Source: JAGQRJ01 sp041402045
GTDB lineage: Bacteria > Planctomycetota > J058
NCBI GenBank assembly: GCA_041402045.1
Contig: JAWKSZ010000031.1
Location: 1-64,000, forward strand
DNA: 64,000 nt
Direction: 5' to 3'
Part shown: positions 7,595 through 16,832 of the stretch, in pieces
How the letters are laid out: every line of letters begins with the position of its first letter
How positions within the stretch are numbered: the first letter of the stretch is position 1
The notes under the pieces: generated by a model
Database searches by the model: none
The model's input: only the letters and a program-made list of their open reading frames with translations
Told to the model about the DNA's origin: nothing
Position numbers and translations under genes: made by a program

Positions 7595-10500
7595 TCAGCG
7601 CCCCCCGCCGAGGAGCTCCAGGCTGCGCTCGACCCCCGCCGTGACCCTCTCCACCGCCTGGGTCGGCGTCACGCTCAGGCCGGGCAGGTCCAGGGCGCGC
7701 TCGGCCCCGAACACCGCGACGTTCACGTCCTCGAGGGCCGCCGGCGGCAGCCCGTGCTTGCGCAGCACGTAGTCCATGACCAGGCGCGAGGTCCGCCCGT
7801 TGCCGTCCACGAAGGGGTGCACGCTCACCAACCGCTGGTAGCTCCGGGCCGCCAGCTCGATCGGGTCCATGCCCGCCGCCTCCGCCGCCTGGAACCAGGC
7901 GACGAACTCGTCCATGGCCCCGGCGACGTCCTCGCCCAGGACGTAGACCTTGAGCGGCGAGCCCCCGGCGGAGACGTCGAGCCCTGCGCCGCGCAACGCC
8001 CCGGGGGTGCCGCCGTTGTGGGCCAGCCCGTCGCCCAGCACGCGGTTCAGCTCCTGGATCCGCTCCAGGGTCAACGGCTCCCCGGAGCGCGCCCACTCGC
8101 GCACGAGGTCGTCGGCGCGGCGGAAGTTCGCCGCCGCCACCGCCGCCCCGTCGGTCCCGGCCTGGGCGCCGTGGGTCCCCCGCACCGTCCCGGAGCCGGC
8201 CACGCGCTCGCCGACGAGCACCTCGCCGTCGAGCTCCACCCCCCGGGCCCGGAGCTCGGTCGCGCTGCGCCGCGCGGCGTTGGCCCGCGCCGCGAGGGGC
8301 TTCCTCGCCCGCCGCTCGAGGGGCGCCTCGACCAGCTCGCGCACGCCGGCCCGGATCCGTTCGTTGAACGGCGCGCTCGTGTCCGCGGCCGAGACGGCGC
8401 CCCCCGAGCCCGCGCCGCGCCCCAGCGGCGCCTCGGCGTCCAAGGCCTGGGCCAGGCCTTGTCTCGCCGGCGCCGGCCCCCCACGGGCGGGGCCACCGCG
8501 CTGACCCCGCGGGCCGCGCCGTCCGCGCCTGCGCCCGCCGCCGCCGCGACTCCCGCCAGCCGGCGGCGGGCCTGGGCCACGTCCCCCGCCCTCGGCGGCC
8601 TGGCGCCGCAGCGCGAGCGGCCTTGGCCGCCCGGGCGATCTTGGCCAGCTTGTCGACGCCCTTGGTCCCGAGCACGCCGCCCACGATCATGCCCGCGCCG
8701 TAGCCCGTCATGCGCGCGAACTCGTCGGGGTCGTTGAGCGCCGCGTCGAGGTAGCGCTCGCCCAGGTCGACCGCCGCGCCGGCGACGTAGCCCCCCACCG
8801 CCTTCACGGTCTCCCAGTCGTCCAGCTCGCCCACGAACTCGCCGAGGGCGACCCAGGTCTCCTTCTGGAACAGCTCCCCGATCCCGACCACGGTGTCCTG
8901 CGCGGCCTGACCCACGCCCTTCACGAGGTTGTAGTTCAGGCGTTGCTGGGGCGGGAGGCTCTGCCCCGCCCGCTCGATCTGGGCCAGCACCCGGCTGAAG
9001 AACCCGCCGCGGGGGGCGGCGCTGTCGGCGCTGCGCGCGCCGAGCTCGGGCGCCAGGCCCAGGGGGTCGGTGAGCCGCGTGGGGTCGTTCTCGGCGTAGG
9101 CGTAGAGGTTGAGCCCGCCCTCGCGCCCGCTGGGGTCGGGGCTGGTGAACCGCCCCAGCGTCGGGTCGTAGCGCCGCGCGCGCAGGTCGTAGAGCCCGGT
9201 CGCGGGGTCGAGGGGCCGCCCGGCGAAGCGCCAGCGGTTCGTCTCGGCGGCGGGGCCCTCGGCGCTGAGCGCCTCCCCGAAGGCGCCGTAGGCGTAGCGC
9301 GCGGCGACCCGCCCGGCGTCGTCGGTGAGCGCGGTCACCGAGCCCACCAGGTCGCGGTGGAAGGCCCAGCGCTGGCTCCCGGCCTGGACCAGGAGTGTGT
9401 CGTCGAGGTCCTCCCCGCGCAGGTAGCGCCGGGTCAGCGCCCCGTCGGTGTAGTCGCCCACGACCTGCTGGCGGTCGACGAGGTAGGCCTCGCGCACGCC
9501 GTCGGCGTCGCGCCACAGCGGCGTCCCGTCGGGGGCGTAGCCGTAGCGCACGCGCTGGCCCTCGGGCCCGCGGGCCTCGGTCAGGCGGCCGTCGACGTCC
9601 ACGGAGAAGCGCCAGGCCCCGCGCGCCACCAGCGCCCCCCGAGGGTCGTAGGCCAGCGCCGCCTCGCCCTGCTGGGCCAAGCGGCTCCCGGCGCCGGGCC
9701 GGACCTCGAGGGCCGCGCCGTCGACCTCGGCCCCCACCCGCGTGCCGAGGGCGTCGTAGGCGTAGCGCGCGTCACGCTCCGGGCCCTGCTCGCGCACGAG
9801 CCGCCCGCGGCGGTCGTGGTCGAAGCGCGTCTCGCGCCCGGCCTCGTCGAGCACCGCCGCGACCCGACCCCGGGCGTCGTAGGTGTAGGCGCGGCGCACG
9901 AGCAGCGCGTCGTCGCGCCAGGTGGCGACCTCCTCCAGGCGCCCTGCGGTCCAGGCGTAGCGGGTCTCGACCCCGCCGGGGTAGACCACCCGCGCGCGCC
10001 GGCCGGCGGCGTCGCGCTCGATCGCGACCCGCGCCTCCCCCGCGCGGACCTCGACCAGGCGCCCGCGCGGGTCGTAGCGATACGCGACCGTGCCCCAGGG
10101 ATAGCGCACCGCGGCGGGCTGGGTCGAGGCGCCCTCGTAGCGGTAGTCGATCCGCTGGAACAGGACTCGGTTCTCGCAGGAGCGGAGCCGCCCCTGGGCG
10201 TCGTAGGTGTAGCGCAGCTCGCCGTCGGGCCCAGCCTGAGCCAGGAGCAGGCCGCGGGCGTCGTAGGTGAAGCGCTCCTCCCCGGCGGGAGTCTCCCGGG
10301 CCACGAGCTGCCCCTGGGCGTCGTAGCGGAAGCGCAAGATCTCGCCCCCGCGGACCTCGCGCACGACCCGCCCCGCGGCGTCGAAGCTCAGCTCGCGCCG
10401 CCCCGCGCTCGGGTCGTCCACGATCAGCGTGCGCGGGTCGGGCCGGGTGTAGCGCACGCGGTTGCCCGCGGCGTCCTCGAAGGCGACCAACTGCCCCCGC

Positions 10501-11957
10501 GCGTCGTAGCTGCAGCGGAAGCGGTCCCCTTCGCGGTCGAAGCAGCGGGCGATCTGGCCCTGAGCGTCGTACTCGACGCGCTCGGCGCGGCCGAGCTCGT
10601 CCTGGTAGGCGATCAGGCGGCCCCGCGCGTCGAAGGCCGCGGCGCGCACGGTGCCCCGGGCGTCTTGGACCTTGAGCGCCGCGCCCTGGGTCACGTAGCG
10701 CACCTCGCGCCCGTCGGGGTCGACCACCCCCGCGAGGGAGCCGTCGGCCCCGCGCAGGAAGCGCGTCGTGCCCTGCGGCCCCTCGAGCGCGAGCACCGCG
10801 CCGACGGCGTCGCGCCGGATCCGGGTCCGACCCCCGTCGGGGTCGACCCGCTCCACGAGCCACCCCTGGGCGTCGTAGGCGTAGCGCGCGGTGCCCCGGG
10901 CGTCGACCGTCGCCAGGAGCCGCCCGGCGGGGTCGCGCACGAAGCGCAGCGCCTCGCCGGTGGGCAGGCGCGCCGCGCTCGGAGCCCAGCCCCGCCCGGC
11001 GTAGTCGAGCTCGAGCGCGCCCTGGGGCGAGTCGACCCGGGTCGTGCGCCCGGCGGCGTCGTAGCTCCAGGAGCAGGCGAAGGCCCCGTCCACCGTCGCC
11101 AGCTCGGGGCGCTGGCGCGCGTCGAAGCGCAGGCTGCGGGTCACCCCCGCCTCCTCCTGCTCGAGGAGCGGGCGCGGACCCGGCCGATAGCGAGTGCGGG
11201 TCTCGCGGGCGCCGTCGCGCACCCGCGCCTCGAAGCCCCCGTCGACCTCCGCGTAGGTCGCGGTCAGCGGGAGCCGCTCCCCGGTCAGCCCGACGACCCG
11301 GCCCGCGCCGTCGTAGACGACCGCGGTCCCGTCGACCGCGCTCACGCGGCCCTGGGCGTCGTAGGCGTAGACCTCGCGCCGCGCTCCGCGGACGACCCCG
11401 GTCAGGCGCCCCGCGGCGTAGGCGTAGCGCACCTCCCGCGCGCCCAGGGCCGCGCGCTGCACGCCGCGGCCGTCGCGCTCCAGCCGCAGCTCGCCCCAAG
11501 GCCCGCGCACGGCCACCGCCCCGCTCGGGCCGTGCCGGAACGCGAGCGAGGTGCCCTCCGTCACCCGCTCCACGACGCGCCCGGCGAGGTCGAAGCGGTA
11601 GCTGCGCAGCCCGGCCTCGAGCCGCCACCCGTCGGCCAGGACCTCCAGGCGGTGCGGGGCCCCGACGCTGGCCACCCAGCCGCTCCCCGCGGGCTCGAAG
11701 GGCCACGTCCGGCCCTCCTCGTCGATCCACACCGGGCGCGCCCCGCCCAGCTCGAGCCGGGTGTCGCACGCCCAGTGCCAGCCCCCGAGGCCCGCGCGAT
11801 ACGTGCGCGTCAGCGCGTAGCCCACCCCGCGCGAGCCGAGCTCCAGGTCGACCCGGGCGAGCTCGAGCTCGCCGCTGAGCGGGTCCACGTTCACGTCCTC
11901 CGCACCGTGGACGGCGGCCACACAAGCCACCCCCAGCCAGATCGCTGCACTCCTCAC
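7595..11957 (-). CDS. Rhs1: exported Rhs/YD-repeat protein with C-terminal Fic toxin, frameshifted
   Basis: Starts at the GTG at 11957 after GGAGGGAG. A signal peptide (MRSAAIWLGVACVAAVHGAE) leads into an N-terminal domain and many YD repeats of the form RYAYDAQGxL. The Rhs core follows, with DPATGLYDLRARRYDPTLGR and SPDPSG...NLYAYAENDPT, then a shared linker (DDWETVKAVGG, MTGYGAGMIVG). The frame breaks between about 8490 and 8620. The C-terminus resumes in another frame as a Fic domain with HPFVDGNGRTSR at about 7785-7819. Fic enzymes transfer AMP or related groups to target proteins. A middle stretch reads best in the third frame, so one or two indels are likely. Rhs3 shows the intact arrangement. 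If the break is real, the toxin tip is separated from the scaffold. Confidence 0.8.
7598..8443 (-). other. Fic toxin domain of Rhs1
   Basis: This segment reads in one frame and contains the helical Fic fold, with the invariant HPFVDGNGRT at about 7790-7819 and a preceding flap-like region. It aligns over its length with the C-terminus of Rhs3, including RARGVELDG, NFRRADDLVREW, ELAARSYQRLVSVHPF and YVLRKHGLPPAAL. The catalytic His, Asp, Gly-Asn-Gly and Arg are all present, so the enzyme should be active if translated. Confidence 0.85.
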
Positions 11958-12067
11958 GCCGGTCTCCCTCCGCCTCTTCAGGAGGGGTGCGGGCGCGGCG
12001 GGTGAAATGGATCACTCGGGCATGAAAGATTCCTGGCAAGCCCCTGCGGGAGAAGACCTTAGATCGC

Positions 12068-15000
12068 TCAGCGCGCGATCAGCGAGTCCACGGTGTCGAC
12101 CACCGGCCGTCCCAGGTGGTCCACGACGCCCCCCAGCGGGCGCTCGCCGTTGCGCACGAACATGTCGAGCAGCGCCACGGGGCGGTCGGGGTCCGCGGTC
12201 AGCATGAAGTCGCCGAGGTTGGTCTCGCCCAGGTAGCGCCCCTCGCTGGCGAGGCGCGCCGAGAGCGCCTCCAGGGCCTCGCGGTGCGCGGGGGTGACCT
12301 CGATCGGGAGCGGCTCGCCGCGCTGCGCGCGGTAGGCCAGGCTCTGCAGGTCGTAGCCCTCGATCCGCTCCATGGCCACCGCCTCGCGCCACACCCCGCC
12401 GTCCTCGATCCGCACCCGACCCAGGACCTTGGGCCCGCCGTAGGCCTCGAGCCCCTTGGCCACCTCCTCGATCTCGCCCACGGTGTCGTAGGCCACGCTG
12501 CGGTCGAACTTGAACACCGCCGACTGCCCGTCGAACTCGCCGGTGAAGATCCGGCCCAGGGCGCCGCTGCCGTTGGTGACCTCGGTGCCCGCCACGACCG
12601 GCAGGTCCATGACGTGCTCGGCGTTCTTCAGCGCCGCGGCGTAGGCCTTGGGGTCGGCGTGCTGGCTCTGCTGGATCAGGCGGTTGGCGTAGTCGACCAG
12701 CTCGGGGTCGCCGGACTTGGTCAGGGCGTAGAGGTCCTCGACTCCGTGGCGCATGAACGGCGTCAGGTCGTAGTAGTCGTCCAGGCTCGTGAGGATCTCG
12801 GTGGTCGACTCGGGCAGGTCCGCGTCGCGGATCAGCTCGTGCAGCTTCCCGACCAGCTCCTCGTCCTCCCAGTCCAGCTCGCGGAAGTCGCGGAACGCCT
12901 TGCGCACGTCCTCGCCGAACGCACGGGCGCCGGCGCGGACCGCGGCGGAGACGCGCGGCGCAGCCCCGCCCGCCCCCGTGGCGCGCTCGCCCTGGAGCAG
13001 CTGGGACAGCCCCAGGTGGCTCGCGGGCGCGTCCTCGGCCGCCGCGGCCACGCGCCCGGCGTCCCCCGCCTCGTCAGCGGCGTCCTCGACCTTGTCGACC
13101 ACCCGCGCCGCGTCCCCGGCGGCGTCGGCGGCGTCCTCCACGGCGTCGGCGGCCTCGATCAGCCCGCGGGCGACCTTGGAGCCCCGGGCGACCTGGGTCA
13201 GTTGGGGGATCCCCTTCCCGCCGAGGATCGCGCCGCCGATCATGGTTCCGCCGTAGCCGCTCATGCGCGCGGCCTCCGCCGGGTCGTGCACCAGCGCGTC
13301 GGCGTAGCGCTCGCCGGTCTCGCGGCTCGACTCCCACACGTGCGCGCCCACCGCCTTCACGGTCTCCCAGTCGTCGAGCTCGCCGACGAACTCGTAGAGG
13401 TCGACCCAGGTCTGCTTCTTGAACAGGTCCACGACCCCCGAGGCCGTGTCCCCGACCGCCTGGCCCGCGCCCTTGAGCGTCTGCAGCTTGAGGTAGTGCT
13501 GGTAGCTGTAGCGCAGGGTGAGCTGCTCGAGGCGCGAGAAGCCGTCCTGGTAGGCCTGGACCAGGCCGGCGCCGAAGGGCTCGGGCTGCCAGTCGGGGTC
13601 GGCCAGGTTCCGCTCCCAGTGCTCGCGCATGGCCGCCCACAGCCCGAGCGGGTCGCTGAAGGTCACCGGGTCGTTCTCGGCGTAGGCGTAGAGGTTGAGC
13701 CCGCTGGTCCGCCCGCTGGGGTCGGGGCTCGCGAAGCGGCCCAGGGCCGCGTCGTAGCTGCGCGCGCGCAGGTCGTAGAGCCCGGTCGCCGGGTCGAGGG
13801 GCCGCCCGGTGTAGCGCCAGGGGTTCTCCGCCGCGGCCGGGCCCTCGGCGGCCAGGGCTTCGCCGAAGGCGCCGTAGCGGTAGCGGGCCAGGACCCGGCC
13901 CTCGGCCCCGCTGAGCGCGACGACCGAGCTGACCCGGTCGCGGTGAAAGACGTGGGCCGCGCGCCCGCGCGCGTCCACGCTCCACAGCGCGTCGTCGAGG
14001 CCGTCGCCCCGCACGTAGCCGTGCTCCAGGCCCGCCGCGCCGAACACTCCGACCACCTGTCGCCGGTCGACGAGGTAGCGCTCGCGCTCGCCCCCCGCCT
14101 CGCGCCACAGGAGCGTCCCGTCCGGGGCGTAGCCGTAGCGCACGTCCTGCCCCTGGGGCCCGCGGGCACGGCGCACGCGCCCGTCGACGTCGACCTCGAA
14201 TCGCCAGCTCCCGCGGGCGTCGGCGCGCGCGACGAGCGCGCCGCGCGCGTCGTAGCGGCAGCGAACCTCGCCCTGGGCCAGGAGCCGATTGCCCGCGCCG
14301 AGCTCGAGCTCCTGCGCCGCGCCCGCGAGCTCGAGGGCGCTGCGGTTGCCCGCGGCGTCGTAGGCGAAGCGGACGTCGCGCTCGGGGCCCGCCTCCAGGG
14401 TCAGCCGCCCGCGGCGGTCGTACTCGAAGCGGGTCTCGCGCTGGGCCTCGTCGCGGACGACGGCCACGCGCCCGCGGGCGTCGTAGGCGTAGGCCCGCCG
14501 CACGAGCAGCGCCCCGTCGCGCCAGCTCGCGACCTCGGCCAGCGCCTCGCCGGCGTAGGTGTAGCGGGTCTCGACGCCGTTGGGGGCGACGACCCGCGTC
14601 CGCCGCCCGCGGGCGTCGCGCTCGATCGTGAGCGCGTCGTCCCCCGCGCCCACGCCGACCAGGCGCCCCTGGGCGTCGTAGCGGTAGCGCACGACGCCCC
14701 AGGGGTAGCGCACCTCGCACGGCTCGAGGCTCGCGCCCTCGTAGCGGTAGTCGATCCGCTCGAACAGCGCGCGGTCCTCGAGGGACAGCAGCCGCCCGGC
14801 GGCGTCGTAGCGGTAGCGCAGCTCGCCGTCGGGGCCCGCCTGGGAGAGCAGCCGCCCCGCGCGGTCGTAGACGAAGCGCTCCTCGCCCCGCGAGGTGGTG
14901 CGGGCCACGACCCGCCCCGCGGCGTCGTGGCGGTAGGCGATCGCCTCGCCCCCCCGCACCTCGCGCACGACCCGGCCCTGGCCGTCGAAGCTCAGCTCCC

Positions 15001-16543
15001 GGCGCCCCGCGCTGGGGTCCTCGACCACGAGGGTGTGCGCGTCGGGCCGCGCGTAGCGCACGACGTTGCCCGCGGCGTCGACGAGCTCGCTCAGGCGACC
15101 GTCCGCGTCGTAGCTGCAGCGGAACAGCTCGCCGTCCTTGTCGCTCGAGCGCACCACGCGCCCCTGGACGTCCCGGGTGAGCCGGGTGGCGCGCCCGAAG
15201 CCGTCCTGGAACGCGACCAGCGCGCCGTCCTCGTCGAACACCGCGGCGCGGCGCGTCCCCTCGGGCCCCACCACCTTGAGCGCGCGGCCCTCCTCCACGA
15301 AGCGCTCCACCCGGCCGTCCGGGTGCCGCACCGCGAGGACCGCGCCGGCGGCCGAGCGCTTGATCCGGGTGACCTCACCCCCGGTCGCGACCGCGACCAC
15401 GTAGCCCTGGGCGTCGCGCTGGTAGCGGGTGCGCACCCCGTCGGGGCCCTGCTGCGCGACGAGCGCGCCCTGGGCGTCGTAGGCGAAGCGCTCCTGCCCC
15501 AGCGCGCCCTCGCGCACCAGCAGCCGACCGGCCTCGTCGTAGACGAAGCGCAGCTCGTCGCCGGAAGGCAGGCGCGCGCGGGTCGGCTGGGGGCCCGCGC
15601 CGTAGCTCAGGCGCAGCTCTCCGTCCGGCCCCTGGTGCTCGACCAGGCGCCCGAGGCCGTCGTAGGTCCAGGCGGAGACGAGCTGCCCCGCGCGCTCCTG
15701 CATGCGCGGACGCAGGCGCGCGTCGTAGCGCACGGTGGTCGTCGTCCCGCGGACCTCGACCTCGAGCACCTCGCCGCGGCGGGTGTAGCAGGTGGCCTCG
15801 CCGCCCTCGCGCACGGCGCAGCGGAGCGCGTCGCCGTCGGCGGCGTAGCTGGCGCTCCAGGGGGCGCGCCCGCCGACGAGGTTCGTCACCCGGCCCGCGG
15901 CGTCGTAGCGCACGGCGGTCGCGCCGGCGCGCACGAGCCGCCCCTGCGCGTAGGCGTAGGCCTCGCGCCGCCCCGCCGCCTCCGCCGCGACCAGGCGGCC
16001 CTCGGCGTAGCGATACACGACCTCCGCCTCACCCAGCCAGGCGCGCTCGACGCCCTGAGGTCCGCGCTCGAGGCGCAGCGCGCCCCAGGGACCCGAGACC
16101 GCCACGGTCCCGTGAGGGCCCGGGGTGAAGCGCAGGGTCGCCCCGCGCCAGCTGCGCGCCACGAGCCGGCCCTGGGCGTCGAAGCGATAAGCGGTGTCGC
16201 CGACCTGGAGCGCGTAGCCCTCGCCCTCGCGCTCGAGGCGCCAGGGCGCGCCGTAGCGCGCGACCCAGCCCGACCCCGCGGCGTCGAGGACGTGGCCGCG
16301 CCCCGCCTCGTCGATCCACACCCGACCGCGCCCCTCGCCGGGCACGAGGCGGCTGTCGCAGGACCAGGTCCAGGTCTGCTCCACGAAGGCGCGGCGCAGG
16401 GCGTAGGCCATGACGTCGTCACCCACCTCCAGGTCGACGCGCTCGAGCACGAGGGCCCCGGCCAGCGGGTTCACGTCCACCGAGGCCGCCGTCGCGACCC
16501 CCGTCAGCAGCACCCCAACCAGACTCGCCACGAGCTTGCGCAT
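12068..16543 (-). CDS. Rhs2: exported Rhs/YD-repeat protein with kinase-like C-terminus
   Basis: 1,491 residues, intact. ATG at 16543 with GGGGAGG five bases upstream. Signal peptide MRKLVASLVGVLLTGVATA, then about 900 residues of YD repeats, the Rhs core (DPATGLYDLRARSYD, ASPDPSG, NLYAYAENDP) near residues 910-970, and the linker shared with its two neighbours (DDWETVKAVGAHV). The last ~176 residues differ from both neighbours and look like a protein kinase or aminoglycoside-phosphotransferase fold: a glycine-rich turn NGSGALGRIF, the lysine in AVFKFD, EIEEVAKGL as helix C, a hinge near AMERIEGYDL, a catalytic-loop-like GETNLGDFMLT and LLDMF in the DFG place. No immunity gene lies in the 110 nt to Rhs1. 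Probably a secreted polymorphic toxin. Confidence 0.85.
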   Translation of the reverse strand: MRKLVASLVGVLLTGVATAASVDVNPLAGALVLERVDLEVGDDVMAYALRRAFVEQTWTWSCDSRLVPGEGRGRVWIDEAGRGHVLDAAGSGWVARYGAPWRLEREGEGYALQVGDTAYRFDAQGRLVARSWRGATLRFTPGPHGTVAVSGPWGALRLERGPQGVERAWLGEAEVVYRYAEGRLVAAEAAGRREAYAYAQGRLVRAGATAVRYDAAGRVTNLVGGRAPWSASYAADGDALRCAVREGGEATCYTRRGEVLEVEVRGTTTTVRYDARLRPRMQERAGQLVSAWTYDGLGRLVEHQGPDGELRLSYGAGPQPTRARLPSGDELRFVYDEAGRLLVREGALGQERFAYDAQGALVAQQGPDGVRTRYQRDAQGYVVAVATGGEVTRIKRSAAGAVLAVRHPDGRVERFVEEGRALKVVGPEGTRRAAVFDEDGALVAFQDGFGRATRLTRDVQGRVVRSSDKDGELFRCSYDADGRLSELVDAAGNVVRYARPDAHTLVVEDPSAGRRELSFDGQGRVVREVRGGEAIAYRHDAAGRVVARTTSRGEERFVYDRAGRLLSQAGPDGELRYRYDAAGRLLSLEDRALFERIDYRYEGASLEPCEVRYPWGVVRYRYDAQGRLVGVGAGDDALTIERDARGRRTRVVAPNGVETRYTYAGEALAEVASWRDGALLVRRAYAYDARGRVAVVRDEAQRETRFEYDRRGRLTLEAGPERDVRFAYDAAGNRSALELAGAAQELELGAGNRLLAQGEVRCRYDARGALVARADARGSWRFEVDVDGRVRRARGPQGQDVRYGYAPDGTLLWREAGGERERYLVDRRQVVGVFGAAGLEHGYVRGDGLDDALWSVDARGRAAHVFHRDRVSSVVALSGAEGRVLARYRYGAFGEALAAEGPAAAENPWRYTGRPLDPATGLYDLRARSYDAALGRFASPDPSGRTSGLNLYAYAENDPVTFSDPLGLWAAMREHWERNLADPDWQPEPFGAGLVQAYQDGFSRLEQLTLRYSYQHYLKLQTLKGAGQAVGDTASGVVDLFKKQTWVDLYEFVGELDDWETVKAVGAHVWESSRETGERYADALVHDPAEAARMSGYGGTMIGGAILGGKGIPQLTQVARGSKVARGLIEAADAVEDAADAAGDAARVVDKVEDAADEAGDAGRVAAAAEDAPASHLGLSQLLQGERATGAGGAAPRVSAAVRAGARAFGEDVRKAFRDFRELDWEDEELVGKLHELIRDADLPESTTEILTSLDDYYDLTPFMRHGVEDLYALTKSGDPELVDYANRLIQQSQHADPKAYAAALKNAEHVMDLPVVAGTEVTNGSGALGRIFTGEFDGQSAVFKFDRSVAYDTVGEIEEVAKGLEAYGGPKVLGRVRIEDGGVWREAVAMERIEGYDLQSLAYRAQRGEPLPIEVTPAHREALEALSARLASEGRYLGETNLGDFMLTADPDRPVALLDMFVRNGERPLGGVVDHLGRPVVDTVDSLIAR
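12071..12598 (-). other. kinase-like toxin domain of Rhs2
   Basis: Residues about 1316-1491. The ATP-lobe elements are normal in appearance: a Gly-rich loop near 1325-1332, Lys1345 in VFKFD and a Glu-rich helix. In the catalytic loop the usual HxDxxxxN is replaced by LGETNLGD, so the catalytic Asp position reads Glu and the metal-binding Asn reads Asp. The Asp of the DFG equivalent is kept as DMF. It may be an atypical kinase, an AMP-transferring pseudokinase, or only a binding module. Fold assignment is by motif order alone. Confidence 0.5.
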
Positions 16544-16794
16544 ACCGACCTCCCCGCGCCTTCCGGGGGGCCCTCATTCACGCCGCGAGCCAAGGCCAAG
16601 CCGCTCTCGAATCAGGAGTTAACGGCGTTGCGTGCCAGCCTGTCCAGCCTGGACAGCCCTCCGAGCCACGCCCGGCTCCGCGCCGTGTCCAGGTGGCGCC
16701 AGACGCGGGCCCGGGATATGGGAGGACGGCGCCGGAGCGGGGTGGACGCACCTTGTGCCCCCGTCCGAGCGACGTCTAGTCCGCCGCAGGCGGC

Positions 16795-16814
16795 GTGGCA
16801 GCGGAAGCTGCCAC
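16795..16814 (-). terminator. hairpin after Rhs3
   Basis: GTGGCAGC and GCTGCCAC form an 8-bp stem with a 4-nt loop 19-38 nt past the Rhs3 stop. It is followed by a second GC-rich inverted repeat (CCGCC...GGCGG, about 16781-16794). Together they probably stop Rhs3 transcription before Rhs2. The other ~250 nt of this gap should hold the Rhs2 promoter. Confidence 0.55.
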
Positions 16815-16832
16815 CGAGAGCTGGGCGACCCC

